A stretch of 64,000 bases of DNA from Belliella aquatica (GCF_014637795.1 NZ_BMFD01000001.1:98518-162517), one strand, 5' to 3'. Positions 1 through 8,681 are shown, numbered from the stretch's first letter. Notes: generated by a model from the sequence alone, not told the origin. Program-made: numbers and translations.

Positions 1-1
1 C

Positions 2-658
2 CTGGCATCCCTTACACCGGATGAACTGATTAGTCTGCTCGTGGAAAGCGAATGGGATGACCGTCAAAACCGCAGGATGGATCGAAGCCTTCGTGGTGCA
101 CGTTTCCGATACAAAGCCACTGTCGAGGAACTGGATTTTCGTCCTGGGCGTGAACTGGATAAAAATCAACTATTGAGACTCGCAGACGGAGCATACATCC
201 AAAAAGGAGAAAACATTCTGATGACAGGAAGTACAGGCACAGGTAAGAGTTATCTTGCCTGTGCCTTGGGCAATCAGGCTTGTAGCAAAGGACACAAAGT
301 CCTTTATGCGAATACGACCAAGTTGCTTACCCAACTGAAAATGGCTAAGGCTGATGGATCTTCTATCAAAGAGATGCTCAAACTCGAAAAACTTGATGTG
401 TTGATACTCGATGACTTTGGGATACAACCCCTGGATGTTCAGAGCAGAATGTTGCTGATGGAGATTATAGAGGACCGACATGGTAAAAAGTCCACCATCA
501 TCACTTCGCAGTTACCGGTCAGTGCATGGTATGAAATAATCGGAGATCAAACTCTTGCAGATGCCATTTTGGACAGAATTGTGCACGATGCTCACCGGAT
601 AGAACTAAAGGGAGAATCCCTGAGAAGAAAACGTAATATTAATCCCGAAAAACAATAA
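2..658 (+). CDS. istB: IS21-family helper ATPase IstB, 3' part
   Basis: AAA+ ATPase that helps the IS21 transposase IstA choose and capture target DNA. The frame is already open at base 2 and has no start in the window, so the N-terminus is cut off; the GTG at 41 is internal. Visible motifs are Walker A GSTGTGKS (about bases 226-249), Walker B LDVLILDDFG (about 394-423), a following ITSQLP sensor-like segment and a basic C-terminus (RRKR), all typical of IstB. The part seen is 218 residues, near the end of a usual 240-260 residue protein. istA should lie just upstream, outside the window. The gene ends intact and is followed by IS21-like terminal repeats. Confidence 0.93.
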   Translation: MASLTPDELISLLVESEWDDRQNRRMDRSLRGARFRYKATVEELDFRPGRELDKNQLLRLADGAYIQKGENILMTGSTGTGKSYLACALGNQACSKGHKVLYANTTKLLTQLKMAKADGSSIKEMLKLEKLDVLILDDFGIQPLDVQSRMLLMEIIEDRHGKKSTIITSQLPVSAWYEIIGDQTLADAILDRIVHDAHRIELKGESLRRKRNINPEKQ

Positions 659-711
659 CTTTAACGCGATGTAAGTCCACTATTCCTGACCAAAAAAATT
701 ACTTAACTCCG

Positions 712-748
712 GGGGGTCACTTTGCAGCGCTGATAGGGGGTCACTTTG
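712..748. repeat. IS21-type end repeats
   Basis: The 13-mer GGGGGTCACTTTG occurs twice, at 712-724 and 736-748, separated by 11 bases. IS21-family elements carry multiple short terminal repeats that bind the transposase, and these copies sit directly after istB, so they probably mark the right end of that element. The exact terminus and a target duplication cannot be fixed because the left end is outside the window. Confidence 0.6.
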
Positions 749-858
749 AAGGCTATATGCAGTTAAGAAAAGTTATTCTGGAATTTTTTTGGCCCTTTCA
801 ATAGGCCTAAAAAAAAATACAGAAATAACTTTTTCGGGACTAAATTCACACTTAACCT

Positions 859-2054
859 ATGAAAAAAGAAGATGTATTCAGCGAGGAGTTCCCCAAGCAG
901 TTTAAAACCGGAGAAGATTTATTCTCCTTTCTAAGTCAACTCCAAAAGCGTGGTGTTGAAGCCATTCTTGAAGGAGAGTTGGACAATCACCTTGGGTATG
1001 ACAAACACCAAAATTCTAATGGTGAAAACAGCAGAAATGGCCACAGCAAAAAGAAACTGAGAAATCAGTATGGTGAGCTGGAGATTAAGGTTCCCAGATA
1101 CCGGGAGAGTTCATTCGATCCCGTTTTAGTTCCCAAGCGAAAGAACATTACCGATGGTGTGGAAAATATCATCATATCCCTTTATGCCAAAGGAATGAGT
1201 GTCAGTGATATCGAGGAACAGATAATAGACTTGTACAATTTTGACATATCCACTTCTGCTATCTCCAGGATCACAGATCGGGTGACTCAAGATGTCACAG
1301 CATGGCAAATCAGACCACTTGAATCTGTTTATTGCATTGTCTGGATGGATGTTATTGTTTTTAAAGTTCGGGAAAATTCATGGGTGATCGACAAAACCAT
1401 CGACATCGCCATAGGCTTACGCACGAATGAAAAAAAAGAAGTATTAGGGTTGTGGCTAGGCAAAAATGAATCTGCATCCTTCTGGTTGAGTGTACTCACT
1501 GACCTGAAAGCAAGAGGTGTGAAGGATATCCTAATTACTGCCACTGACAACTTAAAAGGGTTTACAGAGGCTATCAGAAGCGTGTTTCCTGAATCTACCA
1601 AACAAATCTGTATTGTTCACCAGATCAGAAATGCATGCAGGTTTGTAGTCTGGAAAGATTGTAAAGCATTTACTGCTGACATGAAGGAAATCTATAGCGC
1701 TCCAAACAAGGACGCGGCTAAAGCCGCTCTAGATCAGCTCGAAAAAACTGGGGAGCTAAGTATGGCTATGCAATTAAAAGCTGGAGAGATAACTGGGAAG
1801 AACTTACTGCTTTCTTGGCATTCCCTTTAGAGATAAGGAAAATAGTCTACACAACCAACATCATAGAAAACCTAAATGGGAAAATCAGAAAAAATACTAA
1901 GAACAAATTGTCGTATCCTACTGATGAAGCAGTCATGAAATCAGTATTCTTGGCTGTACAAGAAAATACAAAAAAATGGACCATGCCAATCAGAGATTGC
2001 GGCATGATCCTTAATCAATTTATGATTATGTTTGAAAATCGTTTAAAATTATAA
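859..2054 (+). pseudogene. IS256-family (mutator) transposase, frameshifted
   Basis: Two overlapping frames together give a near full-length IS256 transposase. The first (859-1830, 323 codons) carries the first two catalytic acidic residues, Asp in WMDVIVF and Asp in ATDNLKGF. The second frame, ending at 2054, carries the third, Glu in [11 protein letters not shown]. Reading through the second frame upstream gives [20 protein letters not shown], a typical continuation, so the break lies near base 1741-1750 in the run G-A6-C. One base is missing there; a -1 slip on AAA would also restore the frame. Without repair, neither half has the full DDE set, so the copy is probably inactive. No clear terminal inverted repeats were found on either side, which suggests a decayed element next to the IS21 end. 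Confidence 0.85.
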
Positions 2055-2129
2055 ACTTTCCCAAAAATGTATTTACACACTTCTCTGGATAGTGTCACTT
2101 TTTCATTTCTCTATTCTTCCTATTAAAGT

Positions 2130-3299
2130 TTATTCATTATCTTTAACAACTTTGACTTTATAAAACACCTCTCCATCCAGTGACTCATCCCTATTCCAAG
2201 GACTGAAAAGGAGGGTGTTCTTATCAAAAGCATACCAAGGCATACCAAGTTTACCATTTATATTGACATCTCTTAACTTGTTTTTCCCATCTTCAAAAAT
2301 CGTAAACATAAATTTCTTTTCCTGCGAAATGTATGCCCTCGATTCAGGACTATTGTCATAAGAGAAACCTCTTCCAATAAACTTATTATGATCAACAGCA
2401 CTTGAGTAGGTGATAAAAACCCTTCCTTCTGCTTCCAATAGATTAGCTATCTTAGAGTCTAGTGCTCCTGCAAAAACCTCTTTTCTACCTGCTGTAAAAT
2501 TGGAAAGTTCTAGACCATAAAATTCCAAATTCATGTTGATTACTGTATCAGGATAGATATGATCTTTTTTCAAATCATACCTGTATAAATTTGGATCACT
2601 ACCAAATGCCAAATAAAACTTCCCTGAATAATTGCTATATGCAAAACATCTGACAAAGAGGTTGAAATCATATCTTTGATCTATATAAATAGACTCTTTG
2701 GGAATTTTAAATACATGATCAGTTATTTCACCATCAAACCTTCCAAAATTGGGAGAAGTTAGATAAACATCAATACCATCCAAATATCTACTTTCTTCTG
2801 TACCGCGATATAAAAATAAAAAAGACTCTTTTTTATCTGTATCTACTTTCATCAACTTGTGCCAATAATTGTAAGAAGGATCTGTTGTATTCAGATCAGG
2901 AATAAAATCAACTACTTCCCAATGTTCATTATAGAAGTAAACACCTCCTCCTGAAGCTATCATATACCCATCAAGATGAAACCCAACGCCATACAAACTC
3001 CCTTTGTAAGCATTTGATCCAGCTATTCGATTATCGAACTTGTTAATCACAATTCCCTGTTCATCAAAAACAATAAAAACTTGCCCGTCGTAATTATAGT
3101 CTTTGGCGAGGTAGCGATTACTTTCCTTATTAAAATCAATCACACCTAAAACACCCAAATAATTAACAAAAATGGAGTCTTCTATAACCAAGCTAAAGGT
3201 CTTCTGATCTTCATAAAATGTTTGATTTGAATCTTTTTCACAAGAAATCAACCCTAAAATTAGAATATTAATAGCAATTATAAAAATTAGGTTTCTCAT
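2130..3299 (-). CDS. Lipoprotein, probable beta-propeller
   Basis: Predicted 389-residue lipoprotein: a hydrophobic N-terminal signal ends in the lipobox LISC (residues about 17-20), so it should be anchored to a membrane through Cys20. The rest has spaced short strands with aromatic/glycine turns (VFIVFDEQGIVI, VYFYNEHWEVVDF, FYLAFGSDPNLYRYD), which resembles the six-bladed propeller lipoproteins common in Bacteroidota (DUF4221/BF3164-like). I recognise the style, not an exact family. It lies 99 bases downstream of a small secreted Cys-rich peptide on the same strand and is likely cotranscribed with it; such pairing of a small exported peptide with a propeller lipoprotein is recurrent in the phylum. 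Function unknown. Confidence 0.7.
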   Translation of the reverse strand: MRNLIFIIAINILILGLISCEKDSNQTFYEDQKTFSLVIEDSIFVNYLGVLGVIDFNKESNRYLAKDYNYDGQVFIVFDEQGIVINKFDNRIAGSNAYKGSLYGVGFHLDGYMIASGGGVYFYNEHWEVVDFIPDLNTTDPSYNYWHKLMKVDTDKKESFLFLYRGTEESRYLDGIDVYLTSPNFGRFDGEITDHVFKIPKESIYIDQRYDFNLFVRCFAYSNYSGKFYLAFGSDPNLYRYDLKKDHIYPDTVINMNLEFYGLELSNFTAGRKEVFAGALDSKIANLLEAEGRVFITYSSAVDHNKFIGRGFSYDNSPESRAYISQEKKFMFTIFEDGKNKLRDVNINGKLGMPWYAFDKNTLLFSPWNRDESLDGEVFYKVKVVKDNE

Positions 3300-3398
3300 T
3301 CAACTTAAATAATAAATTATTGACTTTTTTATTACTAAAGCTCGTAGAAGCATCTAGAATAAATGCCTCTACGAGTATATGCATTAACATCTTAACGT

Positions 3399-3644
3399 TT
3401 ATTGAGGAGTACAATCTTGACAACATATTTGACCTTCTGTCAAACCGCATACATGAACTGTTTGACCTTCCATGCCTCCAGAACCTGGCACAATTACATC
3501 CACATATCCACCTTTAGACTGACACTTTCCTAATTGGGTACAGATACTGATTCCATCTGAACTTATTGCCGGATTTATGGATCCAAAACTTAGGAGAGCA
3601 ACTCCTAAAATAAATAAAGAATTAGCTATTAACCTTTTCATCAT
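3399..3644 (-). CDS. Small secreted cysteine-rich peptide
   Basis: An 81-residue protein with an N-terminal signal sequence (MMKRLIANSLFILGVALL, then small residues ending about AIS) and a mature part of about 50 residues with six cysteines: two in ICTQLGKC, one in VHVC, and three in ICCQDC near the C-terminus. It has a glycine-rich centre (VPGSGGMEG). The layout resembles the short exported peptides (NVEALA-type and relatives) that precede propeller lipoproteins in Bacteroidota, although the NVEALA motif itself is absent. The coding frame is supported by the signal peptide and by the downstream partner at 2130-3299. Cysteines may form disulfides after export or be modified; role unknown. Confidence 0.65.
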   Translation of the reverse strand: MMKRLIANSLFILGVALLSFGSINPAISSDGISICTQLGKCQSKGGYVDVIVPGSGGMEGQTVHVCGLTEGQICCQDCTPQ

Positions 3645-4149
3645 TATTAAAATTAGAATTTATAAAATTTATTTATTCACCCGATCTAAAAATCACTGCG
3701 CAGTTCCTTTTGTAATGATCTGATTTTCAATTATAATAAATCATTAGTGATTAATGCAAGTTTTAAACTAATTTAATTTTATTATTTAGATGTAACTAGT
3801 TAATAATCAGAGATATTATTTTTAAAAAAATTAAAATATACTTTTACAAATACTGATTTTTTGGTATTTATGATTGTGCCTTTCAATTTCTTTGGTAGAA
3901 AAAATTACAAGAATGACAGATAAGTAATTGAAAAGATTGAATGATGAAAACTATCGTTAATTAAAGTAGTTATTGCAGCTTTAACTTAATTAGATTTTTA
4001 CTCTGTAAAAATACCCGATAGTTGGTATTTTTTGTTTGAAAGGGAATGGGTATGTTTAGCCACGAAAGTTTGATATAATTTTTGATTGTCGTGTTTATAC
4101 TGAGTAGATCTTGGATACAAAACATAAAAACTAACATAAACGTGAAGCT
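3645..4149. other. AT-rich intergenic region, 505 bp
   Basis: Region between divergent genes (Cys-rich peptide on minus, Cas2-like protein on plus), so it should hold both promoters. It is very AT-rich. Near the plus gene there is TATAATTTTTG (about 4073-4083), which is one T longer than the Bacteroidota -7 consensus TAnnTTTG. No ORF, tandem repeat or strong hairpin was seen. Confidence 0.4.
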
Positions 4150-4401
4150 ATGGCACTTTATTTCTTAACATATGACCTTAGAAAGGGTCGGGATTACCAA
4201 AAAATATACGATGAACTCGAAAAATTTAATGCTGTAAGAGTATTAGAGTCTACATGGTGCTTTAACAGATTAAATACATCAGCTCCTCAATTAAGAAATT
4301 ATTTCAAGAAGTTTATTGACAAAGATGATGGGCTTCTTGTTGTTGAATCCAAAATGTGGGCGTCGCGCAAAACTGACGGTAGTCCTAAGGATTTAAAATA
4401 A
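4150..4401 (+). CDS. Cas2-like ferredoxin-fold small protein, orphan
   Basis: An 83-residue protein opening with a strand MALYFLTYDL, then RDYQKIYDELEKF (helix), a second strand segment with VLESTWCF, a helix LRNYFKKFI, and a final strand DGLLVVES followed by MWAS. This order and the YDL start are those of the Cas2/VapD-like ferredoxin fold; the ESTW and xxVVE signatures match the stand-alone group often labelled SinR/VapD-like. The early Asp in TYDL matches the metal-binding Asp of Cas2. There is no cas1, no other cas gene and no CRISPR array nearby, so it is not part of an adaptation module here. Possible roles are a small nuclease or toxin-like protein. The fold call is by eye; the function is not known. 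Confidence 0.65.
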   Translation: MALYFLTYDLRKGRDYQKIYDELEKFNAVRVLESTWCFNRLNTSAPQLRNYFKKFIDKDDGLLVVESKMWASRKTDGSPKDLK

Positions 4402-4422
4402 TACTCACAGATGGTGCTAGGA

Positions 4423-4584
4423 AACGCAAAGAAAAATTGTGTTCATTCGAATCCATCCGTGGTAAAATCCCTCTGCGATTCATTGCGCTCTCAGCGGCAA
4501 ATATTTTTAGCCGCTAATGAACGCTGGGGAATGCAAAGAAAAATAGTGTTCATCTGTGTTTATCCGTGGTAAAATAACCTCTGC
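4423..4584. repeat. Imperfect direct repeat of about 54 bp
   Basis: Two copies, at 4423-4476 and 4530-4584, share the order GCAAAGAAAAAT, GTGTTCAT, ATCCGTGGTAAAAT and CTCTGC. They lie between the Cas2-like gene and the 3' end of ytxJ. The second copy reads TTTATCCGTGGTAAAAT. Repeats of this flavour are scattered in intergenic DNA of many Bacteroidota; nothing here suggests coding. Confidence 0.75.
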
Positions 4585-4590
4585 ACTTAA

Positions 4591-4926
4591 TCACACCTTT
4601 TCCATAATCTCGGCATAGCTGATACCCATGTGGCTGTTGTCGTAGATGGCTTTTCCATCTTTGATCAAAATTACCTGTGGACTTTGGTGATAAACGCCGA
4701 AATCTGTAGCTATCTGATTTGAAATCGCTCTGTAAGAAAGTAAATCCAAATAGTATGGAGTCACCTTTTGAAGATCCTCTTCTTTCCAATTTCGCTGCAT
4801 TCTATTCCATGCCATACTGCTGATAGAACAAGTTGTGGAATGCTTAAAAATCAATACTGGTTTGTCACTGCTCTGAGCCTTTATTTCTTCTAATTGTGTA
4901 GCGTTTTTTAAATTCAACCAATTCAT
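4591..4926 (-). CDS. ytxJ: Bacillithiol-system redox protein YtxJ
   Basis: A 111-residue thioredoxin-fold protein of the YtxJ family, a monothiol bacilliredoxin-like partner in the bacillithiol redox system. The key signature is KHSTTCSISSMAW at residues about 29-41, with a single Cys in a TCxxS context, followed by a thioredoxin-type cis-Pro segment (HQSPQVILIKDGK, near residue 82) and a strand-turn KAIYDNSHMG. Length matches the family. It is transcribed divergently from the DUF4403 gene and does not share an operon. It indicates the host uses bacillithiol, which fits Bacteroidota and Firmicutes. Cytoplasmic, no signal peptide. Confidence 0.9.
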   Translation of the reverse strand: MNWLNLKNATQLEEIKAQSSDKPVLIFKHSTTCSISSMAWNRMQRNWKEEDLQKVTPYYLDLLSYRAISNQIATDFGVYHQSPQVILIKDGKAIYDNSHMGISYAEIMEKV

Positions 4927-4989
4927 AATCTTAATTTTTCTTAATCTGATATCTCGTTCAATTATTTATTCGTAAAAATAGTTCCTTTG

Positions 4990-4997
4990 TATCTTTG
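4990..4997 (+). promoter_or_regulatory. Candidate -7 promoter box TATCTTTG
   Basis: TATCTTTG matches the Bacteroidota -7 element TAnnTTTG exactly and is 73 bases upstream of the chosen DUF4403 start. No good -33 TTTG was found at the usual spacing. Its position inside the longer possible reading frame argues against a start at 4987. Confidence 0.4.
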
Positions 4998-5070
4998 GCT
5001 TTGGATAGCTGGCAGGTTTTTTGAAACTTCGCTTTCTATGCAAAGTAAACATCACCCGAATTCCCTTTTT

Positions 5071-6462
5071 ATGAACACATCCTTTCGAATCCTGATTCTT
5101 TTAATTTTTACCGTTTCTTGCAAAAGCATCAATCCCAACAAACCTACCTATTCCGGTGAACCTGTTGTCCTTCCCCGAGCAACATCAATCATCAATATAC
5201 CCATAGAAATTCCTTTTTCAATGATTGAAAGTAACCTCAACAATGCCTTGGGGCAAAAACTTTTTGCGGACAAGGGCTTGGACTTAGGTTCCGGATTTTT
5301 TACTGATATCGATGTCAATAGAACAGGCTTCATCAAATTAGCTGCGATAGATTCCAAAAAACTCTCCCTTCAAATCCCCATGAATATGGCGGGCAACCTC
5401 AAGTTTGAAAAGCGGATTTTTGGTCAAAACCTCAATACAGCTATTCCTTTCAATGAATCCTTGATGCCTGAAATCAGCTTCAGGCCGAAAATCGGTCAAA
5501 ACTGGGATTTTTCCCTCGAAGACATCAATATCGAGAGTTACGGCAGATCGATGAAATATAACTTGCTTGGATTTGAAATTGACCTCGACCCGATGATTCG
5601 CAAGCAGCTGCAAAGTGTATTGAACAATCAACTGAGTGCCTCGAACCTGACACGAATGGATTTTAGGGAGATGGCTCAAGAAGCTTGGGATGGATTTAGC
5701 AAGCCCATTGCCCTTGAGCAGGATGGTGTGTCTGCCTACATTTACACCCAACCTACCAAACTCAAAATCAGAGAAGAAGTCACTTCTGATCGCAAACTAA
5801 AACTCTTTTTAGGAATCGAAGGTGAGGTATTTTCCCAGATAGGCAGTTTACCGCAAACCAAAAAAACACCTCTTCCCAACATCACCTACAATGAAAGCAG
5901 CGAAAATAAGGTAGATATCATGATTCCTTTGGCAATAAGCTACAGTGATTTGGACCAATATCTTAATGAAAATCTTGCAGGGAAAAGATTCCGAACCGAC
6001 AAGAAAACCGAATTAGAAGTATCGAATCTAGAATCCCAAAGTTTCGGAGATCGTACTTTGTTGAAAATGGACTTTTTGGCCATCAGAAAGGGTAGAAAGC
6101 AAATCACAGGACAAATGTATCTTGTGGGAAAGCCGAAATATGATGAAGCGACCGAATCCATCCGATTTGAGGAGATCGAGTTTGACATCAACACCAAAAA
6201 TATTCTCGCTCGAAGTGCCACTTGGATGAAGCAAGGGCAGGTTTTGACCCAAATCAAAAAGCTTGCTGCCTACCCAATCGGCGAATACTTGGATGAAGCG
6301 CGCCGAGAAATGCGCCTTCAAGGTCAGGTAAGAACTGAATATGCCGACTTCTCCCTGCTCAATTCCCAACTCGAGGTAGAGGGCATTTACAACACCGAAA
6401 ACGACATCCGCATCTACCTCCGCACTACTGGAAAAATGAATGTAAAGGTGAGGGGGATGTAA
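5071..6462 (+). CDS. DUF4403 family lipoprotein
   Basis: A 463-residue member of DUF4403, a Bacteroidota family of unknown function. I start it at the ATG at 5071, because this gives a clean lipoprotein signal (MNTSFRILILLIFTVSC, lipobox TVSC) whereas the in-frame ATG at 4987 would prepend 28 residues and overlap a promoter-like box. The mature part shows two similar halves with repeated IxIPxxIxxSxL blocks (IPIEIPFSMIESNL near residue 44; IMIPLAISYSDLDQYL near 290), consistent with two TULIP-like lipid-binding modules, though that fold is my inference. Likely anchored in the envelope facing the periplasm. It appears monocistronic. Confidence 0.85.
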   Translation: MNTSFRILILLIFTVSCKSINPNKPTYSGEPVVLPRATSIINIPIEIPFSMIESNLNNALGQKLFADKGLDLGSGFFTDIDVNRTGFIKLAAIDSKKLSLQIPMNMAGNLKFEKRIFGQNLNTAIPFNESLMPEISFRPKIGQNWDFSLEDINIESYGRSMKYNLLGFEIDLDPMIRKQLQSVLNNQLSASNLTRMDFREMAQEAWDGFSKPIALEQDGVSAYIYTQPTKLKIREEVTSDRKLKLFLGIEGEVFSQIGSLPQTKKTPLPNITYNESSENKVDIMIPLAISYSDLDQYLNENLAGKRFRTDKKTELEVSNLESQSFGDRTLLKMDFLAIRKGRKQITGQMYLVGKPKYDEATESIRFEEIEFDINTKNILARSATWMKQGQVLTQIKKLAAYPIGEYLDEARREMRLQGQVRTEYADFSLLNSQLEVEGIYNTENDIRIYLRTTGKMNVKVRGM

Positions 6463-6570
6463 TGGAGGTTGATTGGGGGATTGGGTAATGGTTGAAAAAG
6501 AGTTAATAGTTTCATTTTCAATTTTTTTGATTAATTTGAAGTGCTATTTCTTTTACTTCAATTTTTAATC

Positions 6571-7623
6571 ATGTCTTTACCATATTCTGACAGTCTTCCA
6601 ATTCACAAGCTTGCTACTTGTTTTAACTATAAATCCACAACGTACAAGTTTTACTGGTTTCTTTCCATTATTCAAATTCTAGAAACAGGCAAACGTGAAA
6701 TCAGTAAAAAAGAAATCTTTGCTGGGATGATTGCCAATTCTTGGTACACCACAAACTATTTCAATCTAAGCTTTGGAGTACAAGATCAATTTCAAAAAGC
6801 CATTATTGAAATTCAGAAAATCGAAAAAATAACTATTCAGGAAGAAAAGCACATAATTAAAAAGAATTTAATTGAATCTCAAAATCGGGCTACAATTAAA
6901 ACTCTGAATCATTTTAATAAAAATGTGCCACATCACTTTTTAAGTCCATGGATATCTGCAGATAATAAAAAATCGGTATATGAATTTTCAAAAAACATCG
7001 AAAATAAATGTCTGTATGAACTTGAGAAAGATTATATCAAAATCAATCCCTATTGGGAGGAATACCTTTTGAAAAATGCCAAGATTTTAAAAGACTTCTG
7101 CTACTGGAATTTAGCACTATACCTACAAGCACGAAATCCAAATGTGCCAGATATCCCAAATAAATTGATAAAAAGTGCTGTCAGAGATAAGTTAACAGAT
7201 CAGCGAAAGCATTTTTGGAATTTGGTATTTCAGGAAAAAAATGAAATTCAATGTATTTACACTGGTGAAATGCTAACAATCGATAATTATGATGTTGAAC
7301 ATTTCATCCCACATAGTTTTGTTTCTCACGATCTAATTTGGAATTTAATTCCTGCTGACAAAAGGTTTAACAGTTCAAAAAACAATAAGCTTCCAGTTAT
7401 AAAGAAGCATTTTAATGCCTTTTTTGATTTACAAAAAGAAGCTGTGAAAATCGTTTTTGAGAAAAATCCTAACAACAAATTCCTTTTGGAATATTTGACA
7501 ATATTTCCTGAACTTTCAACAGTCGAAAATCTATCTGATGTTTTCGATAAAAGTAGATTTGAAGAAAGAATAACTCCATTAATTACTATTGCTTCAAACA
7601 ACGGTTTTCAGTTTTTGCCATGA
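6571..7623 (+). CDS. HNH endonuclease-domain protein
   Basis: A 350-residue protein with a C-terminal HNH nuclease. The ATG at 6571 (MSLPYSDSLP) is preferred over 6541. The HNH core at about residues 227-280 reads CIYTGEMLTI, then YDVEHFIPHS (His of the first H), LIWNLIPAD (Asn) and NSSKNNKLP (distal part). The N-terminal about 200 residues are helical with many Lys/Glu and no domain I recognise; PYSDSLPIHKLATCF recalls leaders seen in nuclease genes of defence islands. Its stop overlaps the next gene's start (ATGA at 7620-7623), so the two are translationally coupled. Presumably cuts nucleic acid; target unknown. DNA here is more AT-rich than the DUF4403 gene, which is compatible with transfer. 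Confidence 0.8.
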   Translation: MSLPYSDSLPIHKLATCFNYKSTTYKFYWFLSIIQILETGKREISKKEIFAGMIANSWYTTNYFNLSFGVQDQFQKAIIEIQKIEKITIQEEKHIIKKNLIESQNRATIKTLNHFNKNVPHHFLSPWISADNKKSVYEFSKNIENKCLYELEKDYIKINPYWEEYLLKNAKILKDFCYWNLALYLQARNPNVPDIPNKLIKSAVRDKLTDQRKHFWNLVFQEKNEIQCIYTGEMLTIDNYDVEHFIPHSFVSHDLIWNLIPADKRFNSSKNNKLPVIKKHFNAFFDLQKEAVKIVFEKNPNNKFLLEYLTIFPELSTVENLSDVFDKSRFEERITPLITIASNNGFQFLP

Positions 7624-8486
7624 ATTCAACCAACATCTACTCCCATCTTACCGCCAAAGAAAGAGACAGAATATCTTTCCCTGCTAGGATTTTGCTGGAA
7701 AAGGGAATGCTGAAAGGTGATATACTCGATTTTGGATGTGGTTTTGGAAAGGATGTTGAAATATTGAATGAAAAAGGATTAAGCGTAACCGGATATGATA
7801 AACATTATTTTCCCGAATTCCCGAAAAAGCAGTTTGACACGGTCATTTGCTTTTATGTTCTGAATGTATTGCTGCCCGAAGAGCAAGCAAAAGTTTTAAT
7901 GGAGGTTTCAAGTCTCCTAAAACCAAATGGGAAAGCTTATTTTGCTGTTCGCAGGGACCTCGTTTATGTGGGGTATCGTACACATAAAATCCATCAAAAA
8001 CCCACCTTTCAATGCAATGTCATTTTACCCTATCCTTCATGTTTCAAAAATGACAATTGTGAGATTTATGAATATATTCCTATCAATCAACGGGAAATCT
8101 CTAAATCTGAAGATTGTATTTTTTGCCACCCCAATAAAGGGACTGAGTTAATTACCGAATCAGCAACTGCATTTGCGATTTATGATAAGTTTCCAGTTAA
8201 TGAAGGACATGCCCTGATCATTCCAAAGAGACATTGCTCCAGTTATTTTGATTTGACTTTTAAGGAGCAATCTGCATGTATTTTTATGCTAAATCATGTC
8301 AAATTAATGCTCCAAGAAAAATTTCAACCTGATGGGTTTAATGTTGGAATCAATATTGGCGACTCTGGTGGACAAACAATTATGCATGCCCACATCCATC
8401 TGATTCCTAGATACAAGGATGATGTTGATAATCCCGTAGGAGGCATCAGAAACATTATTCCCGATAAAGGAAACTACCTCCTTTAG
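7620..8486 (+). CDS. Bifunctional SAM methyltransferase / HIT-family protein
   Basis: A 288-residue fusion. Residues about 1-125 form a class I SAM-dependent methyltransferase: motif I ILDFGCGFGKDVEIL, acidic loop VTGYDKHYF, and motif IV-like DTVICFYVLNVL, then LLKPNGKAYFAVRRD. Residues about 165-288 form a HIT domain: zinc-type CIFCHP entry, YDKFPVNEGHALIIPKRH, and the catalytic triad region MHAHIHLIPRY. HIT enzymes act on nucleotidyl phosphoramidates or dinucleoside polyphosphates; the methyl acceptor is unknown. Such fusions exist as a recognised architecture. The gene overlaps the HNH nuclease by 4 bases, so the two products probably act together, perhaps on nucleic acid or a nucleotide conjugate. 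A weak hairpin (8489-8512) follows. Confidence 0.85.
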   Translation: MNSTNIYSHLTAKERDRISFPARILLEKGMLKGDILDFGCGFGKDVEILNEKGLSVTGYDKHYFPEFPKKQFDTVICFYVLNVLLPEEQAKVLMEVSSLLKPNGKAYFAVRRDLVYVGYRTHKIHQKPTFQCNVILPYPSCFKNDNCEIYEYIPINQREISKSEDCIFCHPNKGTELITESATAFAIYDKFPVNEGHALIIPKRHCSSYFDLTFKEQSACIFMLNHVKLMLQEKFQPDGFNVGINIGDSGGQTIMHAHIHLIPRYKDDVDNPVGGIRNIIPDKGNYLL

Positions 8487-8531
8487 CCAAATACAAGCAC
8501 TTTTTTGTATTTCAAAGCTGCTATTACTCTG

Positions 8532-8573
8532 CTTTGCACCATAAGGACAAACCTTTGCATCATAAAGACAAAT
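8532..8573. repeat. Two tandem 21-bp units
   Basis: Unit 1 (8532-8552) and unit 2 (8553-8573) match at 18 of 21 positions; both contain CTTTGCA, then CATAA and GACAAA. A 21-bp period is two helical turns, which would place bound proteins on one face of the DNA. Confidence 0.7.
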
Positions 8574-8681
8574 TTTTTATTCCGCTCTTGTCTATTTTTA
8601 CCCTAGAGCAAGTCGGTGAAAATCAATCATTTGTTCAAATATTTTAATCACAAGTTCAGTGGTTAGGGGGAAGCAGCTAAT

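Noticed and set aside
859-2054. Programmed frameshifting as the main explanation for the transposase
   Set aside because: IS256-type elements are normally a single frame; a one-base loss in the A-run is simpler. Kept only as an alternative.
750-2130. Terminal inverted repeats of the IS256 element
   Set aside because: I compared the flanks 750-858 and 2055-2125 by eye and found no convincing inverted match.
4987-5070. Upstream start for the DUF4403 gene
   Set aside because: It would hide the lipoprotein signal behind 28 residues and overlap a TATCTTTG promoter box.
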